Of a stretch of DNA of 42,623 bases, positions 16,222 to 26,209 are shown in pieces. The notes under the pieces are model-generated. The model was not told the origin of the DNA, did no database searches, and saw only the letters and a program-made list of their open reading frames with translations. Within the stretch, counting starts at the first letter, position 1. Each line of letters begins with the position of its first letter. The stretch lies in contig DATNNN010000058.1 of NCBI GenBank assembly GCA_035601815.1, positions 1-42,623 on the forward strand. The letters run 5' to 3'. The position numbers and the translations under genes are program-made. Source of the stretch: DATNNN01 sp035601815 (GTDB taxonomy: Bacteria > Pseudomonadota > Alphaproteobacteria > Rhizobiales > Xanthobacteraceae).

Positions 16222-16386
16222 CTAGAGGATGCAGCCCAGTGCAAGCACCACGTACCCCACCACCGCCAGCCAGAACTGGAACTGGGTGACGAACGGTATG
16301 GTGATGAAGTAGCCGAGAAGCGCCAGAACCACGAGCGCGAGCGCAATCAGAAAAACCGCCTTGGAAGGCGCGTGCAGGTTGTTCAT
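16222..16386 (-). CDS. Tiny two-helix membrane protein
   Basis: A 54-residue product with a short polar N-terminus (MNNLHAPSK) and two membrane helices (AVFLIALALVVLALLGYFIT and FWLAVVGYVVLALGCIL). The ATG at 16386 has GGGGAG seven bases upstream; the frame is open further but without better support. It converges on the DUF3096 gene and is divergent from ppdK, sharing the ppdK upstream region. No named family recognised; resembles small hypothetical membrane proteins of Hyphomicrobiales. Confidence 0.7.
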   Translation of the reverse strand: MNNLHAPSKAVFLIALALVVLALLGYFITIPFVTQFQFWLAVVGYVVLALGCIL

Positions 16387-16473
16387 GGTGGCTCTCCCCT
16401 TCCTGCCTACCTCCCCGGAGGGCAGGATGTGCAATCATGGGGTGAAACCGCCCCTGCTTCCACTTGTTAAATG

Positions 16474-16497
16474 TGCAATGCAACATGCCACATTGCA
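16474..16497. promoter_or_regulatory. Candidate operator upstream of ppdK (TGCAATG/CATTGCA)
   Basis: TGCAATG (16474-16480) and CATTGCA (16491-16497) form an inverted repeat 54-77 bases before ppdK. The left half, TGCAATGCAACA, fits with one mismatch the TGC-rich consensus (TGCRNYGCASMA) that I recall for PhaR, the polyhydroxyalkanoate regulator of Bradyrhizobium. ATGTGCAAT also occurs twice in the gap (near 16427 and 16471). PhaR or another carbon regulator controlling ppdK would make metabolic sense, but binding is inferred. Confidence 0.35.
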
Positions 16498-16550
16498 GCG
16501 CGTGATCGTGCGGGCTAAGCATCGCCCGCCCCTCCTTTTCCGAGTCCGTC

Positions 16551-19229
<2,679 letters not shown>

Positions 19230-19982
19230 CTAGGCCGCGACCTTGCGCAGGAAATCCTCGACTTCCGAGCGCAGGTTGGCGACAGCTTCTTCCACCGCCG
19301 CCGACGCATCGAGCATGGTCTGCGCCGAGCCCCGCGTTGCGGTCGCGGCGCCCGCGACCGCCTCGAGCACCGACACCACCACGTCGGCGGCGTTGGTGAC
19401 GTTGTAGGAAATCTCGCTGGTGGCGACGCTCTGCTCCTCGACCGCGGTCGCCACCGCCGAGGTGTAGTGGTTGATCTCGTGCATGCGGTCGGCGGTGTTG
19501 ACATTGCTCGACGCTTCGCCTGAGGCGTACACCGCCTTTTCGGCGCGCTCCGTGGTCTCGCTCGAGGCGCGCGAGAGCGTGGTGCGATCGACTTCATGGC
19601 GTCGGCGCTGCCGGCCACCGTGCGCAACAGCGTGTCGATTTGCGAGCGGAACGAGACGATCGCGGCGTCGATCGCCGTCCGGCGACTTTGCTGCACGAGC
19701 ATCTCGTCGCGCTGCTTTTCGAGATCCTGCAGCTCGGTGATGTCCTCGTGGGTCACAACCCAGCCGCCGCCGGGGATCGGCGTGTTCACCGCGTGAATGA
19801 AACGGCTGTCGCCGGTCTGGATGCGCCAGGTCACTGCCTTGCCGTGGCGTGGCGGTCAGCCGGCGGTTCTGCCGGCGCACACGGTAGAGCGCGAACGCAA
19901 GAAGAGCGATCACACAGAGCGCCGCCACCAGGGCCGCGCTCTGCCAGGTCAGCCCCGAAGAAAGGCTAAGCAATTCAGTCAT
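19230..19982 (-). pseudogene. Decayed PAS/methyl-accepting chemotaxis transducer (two frameshifts, two internal deletions)
   Basis: Coding remains can be followed in alternating frames. From the ATG at 19982 one frame gives a membrane-anchored N-terminus (MTELLSLSSGL, helix, YRVRRQNRRLT). A shift near 19840-19855 leads to a second frame with the tail of a PAS domain (IPGGGWVVTHEDITE) and a coil. A lost base near 19583-19590 returns to the first frame (TLSRASSETTERAEKAVYAS and the end DFLRKVAA). Compared with intact transducers of this type as I know them, most of the PAS core is missing after RRLT, and the conserved signalling hairpin is missing between NVNTA and DRMHEIN. The gene stops directly at the ppdK stop. 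Decay rather than sequencing error is likely because both deletions remove functional cores. Confidence 0.8.
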
Positions 19983-20148
19983 GTCCGCAGTGTCCCGTTC
20001 GCGGGCCACTATTTCGCGATCGGATTGCGGCTTGGTTAACAGAGGGATAGCGCGCCCTGCCGCATCGGTTGGCTTCCGAGCGCTGCATGCTAGGTTCGAA
20101 ATGAGCGAAAGCGCTGCGTTCAGAACAGCGCCTCGCCGGGGGAGGTTC

Positions 20149-22170
20149 ATGGCCGGCGAAACGGAAGCCAAGATCGAGGCCGAGCCGGTCATTTCGGCTG
20201 AGCAGCTGGCGAAGGCCGAAGCCTTCGTCGAGAGCGAGGAAGGCGCCGTCAACCGCCTCGCCGGCTACGCCGGCACCATCGTCACCGCGATCGCGGTGGC
20301 GATGACGATATTTCATCTGTGGGCCGCCTACGACATCGTGCCGACGCAGCAGCTGCGCTACACGCACGTGGCGTTCGTGATGATGCTCGCCTTCCTCCTG
20401 TTCCCGATAGCGCAGCGTTTCCGCAACCGCATCCAGTGGTGGGACGTGCTGTTCGGTCTCACCGCGGTGGCGATCCTGATCTACGCCATCATGGGCGGCG
20501 ACGACTTCACCGACCGCGCCACGGTGCCGAACCGCCTCGACGTGGTTCTCGGCGTCATCTTCATCGTGCTCCTGCTTGAGGCGACGCGGCGCACCACGGG
20601 CTGGATCATGCCGGCGGTGGCGATCCTGTTCATCGCCTACGCCATGGCCGGGCCGTATCTGCCCGCACCGTGGACGCATCGCGGCTACGGCATCTCGCGC
20701 CTCGTCGGCCACCTGTTCATTACGCTCGAAGGCATCTTCGGCGTGCCGGTAGACGTGTCGGCGACGCTTATCATTCTGTTCACGATCTATGGCGCGTTCC
20801 TAGCGCACTCGGGCGCGGGAAAGTTCTTCATCGACTTCTCCTTCGCGGTGCTGGGGGGCAAGTCCAACGCCGCCGGCCGCACGGTGGTGCTGTCGTCGTT
20901 CCTGCTGGGCGGACCATCGGGCTCCGGCGTCGCCACCACGGTGACGATCGGCGCGGTCGCCTATCCGATGCTCGCCAAGGCCGGGTTCACGCCGAACGCC
21001 GCGGGCGGGCTCCTCGCCGCCGGCGGCCTCGGCGCGATCCTGTCGCCGCCGGTGCTCGGCGCCGCCGCCTTCCTAATCGCCGAGTTTCTGAAGATCAGCT
21101 ACCTCGAAGTGATCTGGATGGCGACCATCCCGACGCTGCTCTACTACTTCTCGCTCTTGATCATGGTCGAGCTCGACGCCAAGCGCTTAGGCGTCCGCCA
21201 GGTCGACTACAAGCTGGACATGACGCTCGGCCAGATGACGCGGCGCTACGGATTTCACTTCGTATCGCTGGTCGCCATCATCATCTTCATGCTGTGGGGC
21301 TACTCGCCGGGGCTGGCGGTGTTCTATTCCACACTCCTCACCTTCGGCCTCAGCTTCCTCACGCCCGAAACCGCGCTCAAGCCGAAGAAGCTCGTGCGCG
21401 CCATGGCCGACGGCTCGATCAGCGTGCTCAACGCCGCCACCACCTGCGCCGCCGCCGGCATCGTGGTGGGCGTGGTTACGCTGACCGGCCTTGGGCTCAA
21501 GTTCTCCTCGATCGTCATCGGCTACGCCGGCGGAAGCCTTTTCCTCACAGCGGTCTACACCGCGCTCATCGTGTGGGTGGTCGGCCTCGCGGTGCCGGTG
21601 ACGGCCTCCTACATCATCTGCGCGGTGATCGCGGCACCGGCGATGATCCAGCTCGGTGTCCCCGACTTCGCCGCTCACATGTTCATCTTCTATTACGCGG
21701 TGTTGTCGGAGGTGTCGCCGCCGACTGCGCTCTCGCCCTTCGCCGCGGCCGCCATCACCGGCGGCGATCCGTACGCGACCACCATGCAGGCGTGGAAATA
21801 CACGATGCCGGCGTTCCTGGTGCCGTTCGTCTTCGTGCTCGACCCGTCCGGGATCGGGCTCCTGATGAAAATTCCGGCAGGCGGCTCGGTGCTCGATATC
21901 TTCTGGATCACGTTCAAGGCGGCAGCCGGTCTCGCCGCCCTCGCCGCCGCCGCCGAGCGCTGGGGCCTGCGCCGCAACACGCCGCTTGAGACCGGGCTCT
22001 ATCTCTTCGCCGGGCTGCTCTTGGTATTTCCCAGCTTGATCGAGGCGCTGGCGGAATGGATTGTCGGCCGGGACCTCGACTACACGGCCGTTCTCGGATT
22101 TGTGATTGCGCTCGCAGTGCTATTGAAGCAAAAACTCAGCAAGGTAGAACCCGCCGCAGTCACCCCCTGA
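20149..22170 (+). CDS. TRAP transporter fused permease (DctQ-DctM type, TAXI family)
   Basis: A 673-residue inner-membrane protein that fuses the small 4-helix and large 12-helix TRAP permease subunits; such fusions go with TAXI-type binding proteins, whose gene follows 11 bases later. TRAP transporters import organic acids driven by an ion gradient. Landmarks are GPSGSGVATTVTIGAVAYPM, the GGLLAAGGLGAILSPPVLGAAAFLIAEF stretch in the middle, and PVTASYIICAVIAAPAMIQLG with EVSPPTALSPFAAAAITGGDP near the end. I place the start at the ATG 20149, preceded by GGGGGAGG; in-frame ATGs exist at 19981 and 20101. It is divergent from the chemoreceptor pseudogene. The substrate is unknown. Confidence 0.9.
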   Translation: MAGETEAKIEAEPVISAEQLAKAEAFVESEEGAVNRLAGYAGTIVTAIAVAMTIFHLWAAYDIVPTQQLRYTHVAFVMMLAFLLFPIAQRFRNRIQWWDVLFGLTAVAILIYAIMGGDDFTDRATVPNRLDVVLGVIFIVLLLEATRRTTGWIMPAVAILFIAYAMAGPYLPAPWTHRGYGISRLVGHLFITLEGIFGVPVDVSATLIILFTIYGAFLAHSGAGKFFIDFSFAVLGGKSNAAGRTVVLSSFLLGGPSGSGVATTVTIGAVAYPMLAKAGFTPNAAGGLLAAGGLGAILSPPVLGAAAFLIAEFLKISYLEVIWMATIPTLLYYFSLLIMVELDAKRLGVRQVDYKLDMTLGQMTRRYGFHFVSLVAIIIFMLWGYSPGLAVFYSTLLTFGLSFLTPETALKPKKLVRAMADGSISVLNAATTCAAAGIVVGVVTLTGLGLKFSSIVIGYAGGSLFLTAVYTALIVWVVGLAVPVTASYIICAVIAAPAMIQLGVPDFAAHMFIFYYAVLSEVSPPTALSPFAAAAITGGDPYATTMQAWKYTMPAFLVPFVFVLDPSGIGLLMKIPAGGSVLDIFWITFKAAAGLAALAAAAERWGLRRNTPLETGLYLFAGLLLVFPSLIEALAEWIVGRDLDYTAVLGFVIALAVLLKQKLSKVEPAAVTP

Positions 22171-22181
22171 GGGAGGAACCA

Positions 22182-23150
22182 ATGTCCAATTGGAAATGGC
22201 AAGGCCGCATCCTCGGCGCCGTCGCATTCGCGGCCGTGCTCGCCACTGGCGCCATCGCACAGAAGGCGATCTCGATCGGAACCGGCGGGACCGGCGGCGT
22301 CTACTATCCGCTCGGCGGCGGCCTCGCGAACGTCCTGTCCAAGTATCTTCCGGGCGGCACGCAGTTCACCGCCGAGGTCACCGGCGGCTCGGTCGACAAC
22401 CTCAAGCTCATCGGCTCTGCGCAAAGCGAGGTTGGCTTCGTCATGGCCGACGCGGCCCTCGATGCGCTCAGGGGTGAAGACAAGTTCAAAGGCAACAAGG
22501 TCCCGTTGAAGACCTTGATGGTGCTCTATCCCAACCGCATGCACGTGGTAACGGTAGAGGGCACGGGCATCAACTCCATGGCGGACCTGAAAGGCAAGCG
22601 CGTGTCCACCGGCTCGCCCGGTAGCGCCACCGAGGTGATGGCCTTCCGCCTGATCGAAGCCGCCGGCCTCGACAAGGAGGACATGCGCCGCGAACGCCTG
22701 TCGGTCGCCGAATCCGTGAACGCGTTGAAGGACCGCAAGATCGACGCCTTCTTCTGGGTCGGCGGCTTGCCCACCGCGGCGGTTACGGATCTCGGCGCCA
22801 CACCGGGGACGAAGATCAAGATGATCGATCACGCCGACGTGGTAGACAAGATGAACGCCAAGTACGGCGACCTTTACTCCAAGGGCGTGATCAACAGCGG
22901 CGTCTATCCCGGCCAGGACAAGGACAACGCCATCGCGGTGGTGTGGAACATTCTCGTCACCGGCGACCGCATCAGCGACGAGATGGCCTACAACATCGTC
23001 AAGACCATCTTCGACCACAAGCCCGAGCTCGTCGCCGTGCACCGCGAGGCCCTTAGTTTCGTGGTCGAAAACCAGATGCAGGCGAACTCCCCGATCCCCT
23101 TCCACCCGGGCGCGATTAAATACTTCAAGGAAAAAGGCGCGCGGATGTAG
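22182..23150 (+). CDS. TAXI family TRAP transporter substrate-binding protein
   Basis: A 322-residue periplasmic binding protein. A signal peptide (ends ATGAIAQKA, cleavage near residue 26) is followed by the TAXI signature ISIGTGGTGGVYYPLGGGLA, then TGGSVDNLKLIGSAQSEVGF, GKRVSTGSPGSATE (about 138-151) and DAFFWVGGLPTAAV (about 187-200). It captures an organic solute for the fused permease encoded just upstream. GGGAGG lies before the ATG. A strong intrinsic terminator follows, so permease and binding protein form a two-gene operon. Confidence 0.93.
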   Translation: MSNWKWQGRILGAVAFAAVLATGAIAQKAISIGTGGTGGVYYPLGGGLANVLSKYLPGGTQFTAEVTGGSVDNLKLIGSAQSEVGFVMADAALDALRGEDKFKGNKVPLKTLMVLYPNRMHVVTVEGTGINSMADLKGKRVSTGSPGSATEVMAFRLIEAAGLDKEDMRRERLSVAESVNALKDRKIDAFFWVGGLPTAAVTDLGATPGTKIKMIDHADVVDKMNAKYGDLYSKGVINSGVYPGQDKDNAIAVVWNILVTGDRISDEMAYNIVKTIFDHKPELVAVHREALSFVVENQMQANSPIPFHPGAIKYFKEKGARM

Positions 23151-23177
23151 CGTCCGCTGGCCTCCCGGCGCGAAAAC

Positions 23178-23203
23178 GGCCCCGCTCGCGGGGCCACTTT
23201 TTT
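23178..23203 (+). terminator. Rho-independent terminator after the TAXI binding protein
   Basis: GGCCCCGC (23178-23185) and GCGGGGCC (23188-23195) form a perfect 8-bp GC stem, followed by AC and six T residues (23198-23203). It lies 28 bases after the stop codon of the TRAP operon. Confidence 0.9.
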
Positions 23204-23217
23204 GCCTGATCCGCCCG

Positions 23218-23233
23218 TTAATTAACCTTCAAC
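23218..23233 (+). promoter_or_regulatory. Possible CtrA-like box before the SleB-type gene
   Basis: TTAA-N7-TCAAC matches the alphaproteobacterial CtrA consensus TTAA-N7-TTAAC with one mismatch, in an AT-rich gap about 100 bases before a cell-wall hydrolase gene. A second TTAA lies nearby at other spacing. A nearby GAGAA-N5-TTCTC inverted repeat is also present. Weak evidence only. Confidence 0.25.
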
Positions 23234-23329
23234 CTTAATCATGGGAGAACAGAATTCTCACAATTGCTCGAATTGGTGGTGAGTGTTTCGGGCGACGGTG
23301 CGTAAGCGTTGCGTAGTGTGGGGCGGCGT

Positions 23330-24493
23330 ATGGTTCGGTTTCGCGTCCGGCGGCGGGCGACGGCTATCTACTTTGGCCTTCCGCTGCTCTTCTTCATTCT
23401 CAATCCCGCTCAAATCGCGCACCAGGACCTGGCGAGCCTGCTCACGCAGCAGCCCGGCGTATCGGAGCGCGCCCGCACCTTCTTCCTCTCCAATCCGTTC
23501 TCCACGCTGAAGAGCGCGACCTTCTCGCTCGCCATCCCCGCTGGCGCGGGGATTCCGCAACTGCCGCAACTCGCGAGTCTCGACGTCACCGGCTCGATCC
23601 CGCAGAACGTGACCGGCGCCGAGGAGGCCGAGGAGCCGGCACCGACCATCAACCGCTCTATCAAGGCCGCCCGCGCGCCCGTCAACGTCACCGCGCGCAC
23701 GCCGGCGGTGCATGTGGTCACGGTCAATCCGGTGCCGCGCCCCGACGAGATCGTTGCCGACCGCTACGACGTGGCGCTGGCCTTCGAGATCGACCCGCGG
23801 TTGCCGGCGCTCGGCGAGAACCATCTCGTCGCCATCGCGCCCGAGGAGGGCCCGCGCGCCGACGACGCCGGCACGCTCGGGCGCGCCATCGACTCGCCGC
23901 GCAGCGCCGGCGCCATGTTCCGCCTGTCGCGTCTGTTCTTCGGCGAGGACCGCGCCGGCCTGCCGCCGCTGATCTTCGAGCACCGCTTGCTGCCGGGCGA
24001 GAGCGTGGCCGCCAAGGGCGAGGTCACAGGCGAGGAAGGCCGCCCGCAATCACCCGCCGAGCGCATGAAGCTTGCCGGCGCGGCACGCGCCAAGCAGGAG
24101 AAGTGCCTCGCCGACGCCGTCTATTTCGAGGCCCGCAGCGAGCCCGAGCGCGGCCAGATCGCCGTCGCCCAGGTGGTGGTCAACCGCGCCTTCTCCGGCT
24201 TCTATCCGGACAACATCTGCGGCGTGGTCTACCAGAACGCCCACCGCTACCTCGCCTGCCAGTTCACCTTCGCCTGCGAGGGCAAGCGGCTCGTCGTCAG
24301 CGACGAAGAGTCGTGGAGCAAGGCCAAGCAAATCGCGCGTGACGTGCTCGACGGCAAGACCTGGCTCGGCGAGATCGGCAAGGCCACCCACTACCACGCC
24401 TACTGGGTGCGGCCGGACTGGATCCGCGACATGCGGCGCATCCACAAGATCGGCGTGCACACCTTCTATCGCCCGCGGGCGTGGGAAGGCTGA
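23330..24493 (+). CDS. SleB/CwlJ-type cell wall hydrolase with N-terminal anchor
   Basis: A 387-residue peptidoglycan hydrolase candidate. An N-terminal membrane anchor (YFGLPLLFFILNPAQ) leads into a long Pro/Ala-rich, low-conservation segment, including an ITGSIP-like linker frequent in Hyphomicrobiales envelope proteins. The C-terminal Hydrolase_2 domain starts near residue 257: CLADAVYFEARSEPERGQIA, VVVNRAFSGFYPDNICGVVY, CQFTFACEGKR and THYHAYWVRPDW. In SleB-like enzymes the Glu of YFEAR is catalytic. The start is uncertain: ATG 23330 after a GGGGCGG stretch, or the in-frame TTG at 23309. It has its own upstream region after the TRAP terminator. Confidence 0.85.
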   Translation: MVRFRVRRRATAIYFGLPLLFFILNPAQIAHQDLASLLTQQPGVSERARTFFLSNPFSTLKSATFSLAIPAGAGIPQLPQLASLDVTGSIPQNVTGAEEAEEPAPTINRSIKAARAPVNVTARTPAVHVVTVNPVPRPDEIVADRYDVALAFEIDPRLPALGENHLVAIAPEEGPRADDAGTLGRAIDSPRSAGAMFRLSRLFFGEDRAGLPPLIFEHRLLPGESVAAKGEVTGEEGRPQSPAERMKLAGAARAKQEKCLADAVYFEARSEPERGQIAVAQVVVNRAFSGFYPDNICGVVYQNAHRYLACQFTFACEGKRLVVSDEESWSKAKQIARDVLDGKTWLGEIGKATHYHAYWVRPDWIRDMRRIHKIGVHTFYRPRAWEG

Positions 24494-24588
24494 TACCGCC
24501 TTGCCTCTATCCCTGTAAGTAGCCGACCGAAGCGCACCCGGACCTTTCGGGCCGAACGACAAGCCGACGTCGTTCGTCATGAAGCTGT

Positions 24589-25155
24589 TCAGCGCGCGGC
24601 GGCGGGCTGCGGGTTGAACAGGAAAAAGAGTGGCGGCGTGGCCGCGGTCGCTGCGGGGTTGGCGGCAGACTGAGTCCGGCGGACATGGCGGCGCTTGGCG
24701 GCGGCGGTTGGCGCGTGGCGGGCCTGCTTCGCCGCCGACTTCGGCGGCGGCACCGGCGCCACGGCCGTGCGGTTGGGCACGGTCTCCTTCACCTCGGGTG
24801 TCTCCACCGGCTCGTCGCGGGTGAACGCCGACGGCAGCGATTTCAGCAGATCATCGATGGCGACCGGCGCCGGCGGCGGAACTTGCAGCGCCTGGTCGAT
24901 TGAACCAGTGATCTCGGGCGCGGGCGGCGGGGCGGGCGCCTTGGTCCGCGTCTGCGCGGCGGGCGTCGCCACCGGCGCGCGCGGATCGCGCGGCACGACA
25001 AGCGGGCGGACCGGCGCCGGCGGCAGGCCGCCCTCCTTCACCACCGCCACCGACGACTGGTGACCCATACGTAGCATCGCGAACACGCCGATGCCGGCGA
25101 GGAGAAACACGAAGGCCGCCAGACACGCCGCGAGCACGACGCGCAGATCGAGCAT
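24589..25155 (-). CDS. Pro/Ala-rich protein with N-terminal membrane anchor
   Basis: A 188-residue product with one N-terminal helix (VVLAACLAAFVFLLAGIGVF), a proline- and alanine-rich periplasmic region with PEITGSIDQAL (also seen as a TGSIP linker in the neighbouring hydrolase), a short possible domain DDLLKSLPSAFTRDEP and a basic KRRHVRRTQ segment. It has no recognisable catalytic motif. The ATG at 25155 has a GGAAGAAGAGG tract upstream. It converges on the SleB-type gene, leaving 95 bases. Similar anchored low-complexity proteins are common in Bradyrhizobium-like genomes; function unknown. Confidence 0.65.
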   Translation of the reverse strand: MLDLRVVLAACLAAFVFLLAGIGVFAMLRMGHQSSVAVVKEGGLPPAPVRPLVVPRDPRAPVATPAAQTRTKAPAPPPAPEITGSIDQALQVPPPAPVAIDDLLKSLPSAFTRDEPVETPEVKETVPNRTAVAPVPPPKSAAKQARHAPTAAAKRRHVRRTQSAANPAATAATPPLFFLFNPQPAAAR

Positions 25156-25606
25156 GGGCCGACGCCTCTTCTTCCGCCCTATGATTCAGCGAATCACCCT
25201 AGCCCGATGGTTGCGGGATAGGTTAACGCTTTGCAAGAGTCCGGCACTTTTTTTCCTGGGCTATCGCACCGGCGACACACCTCTCGCTTATTTCGGCCGC
25301 GACTCGTGGATGCCGGCGTCGGGCACCACGAACCCGCCAGCGCGCAGGAGCTTGACGGCGTTGACCAGCGCGGCGTCGAGCTCCTGATGGCTCGTGGCAT
25401 AGGGCTCGTAGTAGCCGATGTAGTCGTCAGCAGCGCGTGATGGCCGCGGCGGCCAACTGTTTCCTCTTCGAGGCAAGCCGCAAGATCAGGGACTGAAGCC
25501 CCCGCCCGATCCCGGGGTGTGGGGCAGCTTTGCGGGCTGTGACAGAAGAGCCGCTTTTGGAGGTCCCTTCGATCTCGGTGTAGGATGCGGCAGGGGACAC
25601 CACCCA
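25156..25606. other. Gene-poor stretch with possible coding remnants
   Basis: No convincing intact gene. On the minus strand, 25288-25440 reads as protein-like sequence ending in TAA (DDYIGYYEPYATSHQELDAA, then NAVKLLRAGGFVVPDAGIHE), without a plausible start or upstream continuation; it may be the C-terminal stub of a lost gene. On the plus strand a short NCFLFEASRKIRD stretch ends in TGA near 25496. Neither could be assigned to a family. Confidence 0.35.
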
Positions 25607-25882
25607 ATGGCCACGTTCTACATCCCGAAGATTGCCGCCCGCGAGTATGAGGCGTTCCGCCATCTCCTGAAGTCCGAGGTGCCCGCTACCTACGCCGAAT
25701 GGACCGCGATCACCGAGCGCGAGCTGATCTTCACCAAGGGCCAAGGTCACGTCGCCGAGGTCGTCGAGATCAGCGCCGACGAGTTCACCGGACACTGCAA
25801 TACTGCCCAGTCGCCTTGCGATCTCGCGGCATTGAAGCGACTTGCCTTCCAGAAGGGCACAAGGCAGAAGCCGCCGGCTTGA
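25607..25882 (+). CDS. Small soluble protein of unknown function
   Basis: A 91-residue product (starts MATFYIPKIAAREYEAFR) with a balanced soluble composition, a central WTAITERELIFTKGQGHVAE and two cysteines in HCNTAQSPCD. An AGGGGA tract lies about 11 bases before the ATG. No family recognised. It stands alone between two stretches of gene remnants, so it may be a real small gene or part of the decay zone; codon third positions are GC-rich as in real genes nearby. Confidence 0.5.
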   Translation: MATFYIPKIAAREYEAFRHLLKSEVPATYAEWTAITERELIFTKGQGHVAEVVEISADEFTGHCNTAQSPCDLAALKRLAFQKGTRQKPPA

Positions 25883-25996
25883 GCCGCGGCTCGCCCTGGC
25901 CATCATGGCGACGCCCACGGGTCTGTTCCGCCTGTCGCGCTAGGCCACAGCCGCGAGCCTGGTGAAGCCCACGACCTCGGTTGCCGTGCCGCTAAG

Positions 25997-26146
25997 ATTG
26001 AGCAATGCATCATCACCGCTCAAGGGCTGCATGCGGTCGCCGCAGCGCTTTGCGCCACCAATACATATTTGAGCAGCGCGTTTTTCGCGCTCGTACAGCT
26101 GAACTTCGCCATCGCGCCGCGCCTGTCATGGCTGTGGCCGCGCTGA
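25997..26146 (+). pseudogene. C-terminal remnant of a TMEM175-like (DUF1211) membrane protein
   Basis: The frame ending in TGA at 26144-26146 reads TAQGLHAVAAALCATNTYLS followed by SAFFALVQLNFAIAPRLSWL, which resembles the last two helices of bacterial TMEM175/DUF1211 potassium channels, from memory. No start or upstream helices remain. The rest of 25883-26209 shows no other gene; a short A-rich run at 26179-26187 precedes the cyclase gene and may belong to its promoter. Confidence 0.4.
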
Positions 26147-26209
26147 ACAGCATCGCAAAGCGCAACTTGTGCTACAGTCAAAAAAAATTCGACCAGGGGG
26201 GAAGCAAGT

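Noticed and set aside
16387..16550. tRNA gene or small RNA in the ppdK upstream gap
   Set aside because: No cloverleaf or T-loop GTTCNANNC signature; the inverted repeats fit an operator better.
24494..24588. Terminator between the SleB-type gene and the convergent anchored protein
   Set aside because: Short GC inverted repeats occur, but no stable stem with a T-run on either strand.
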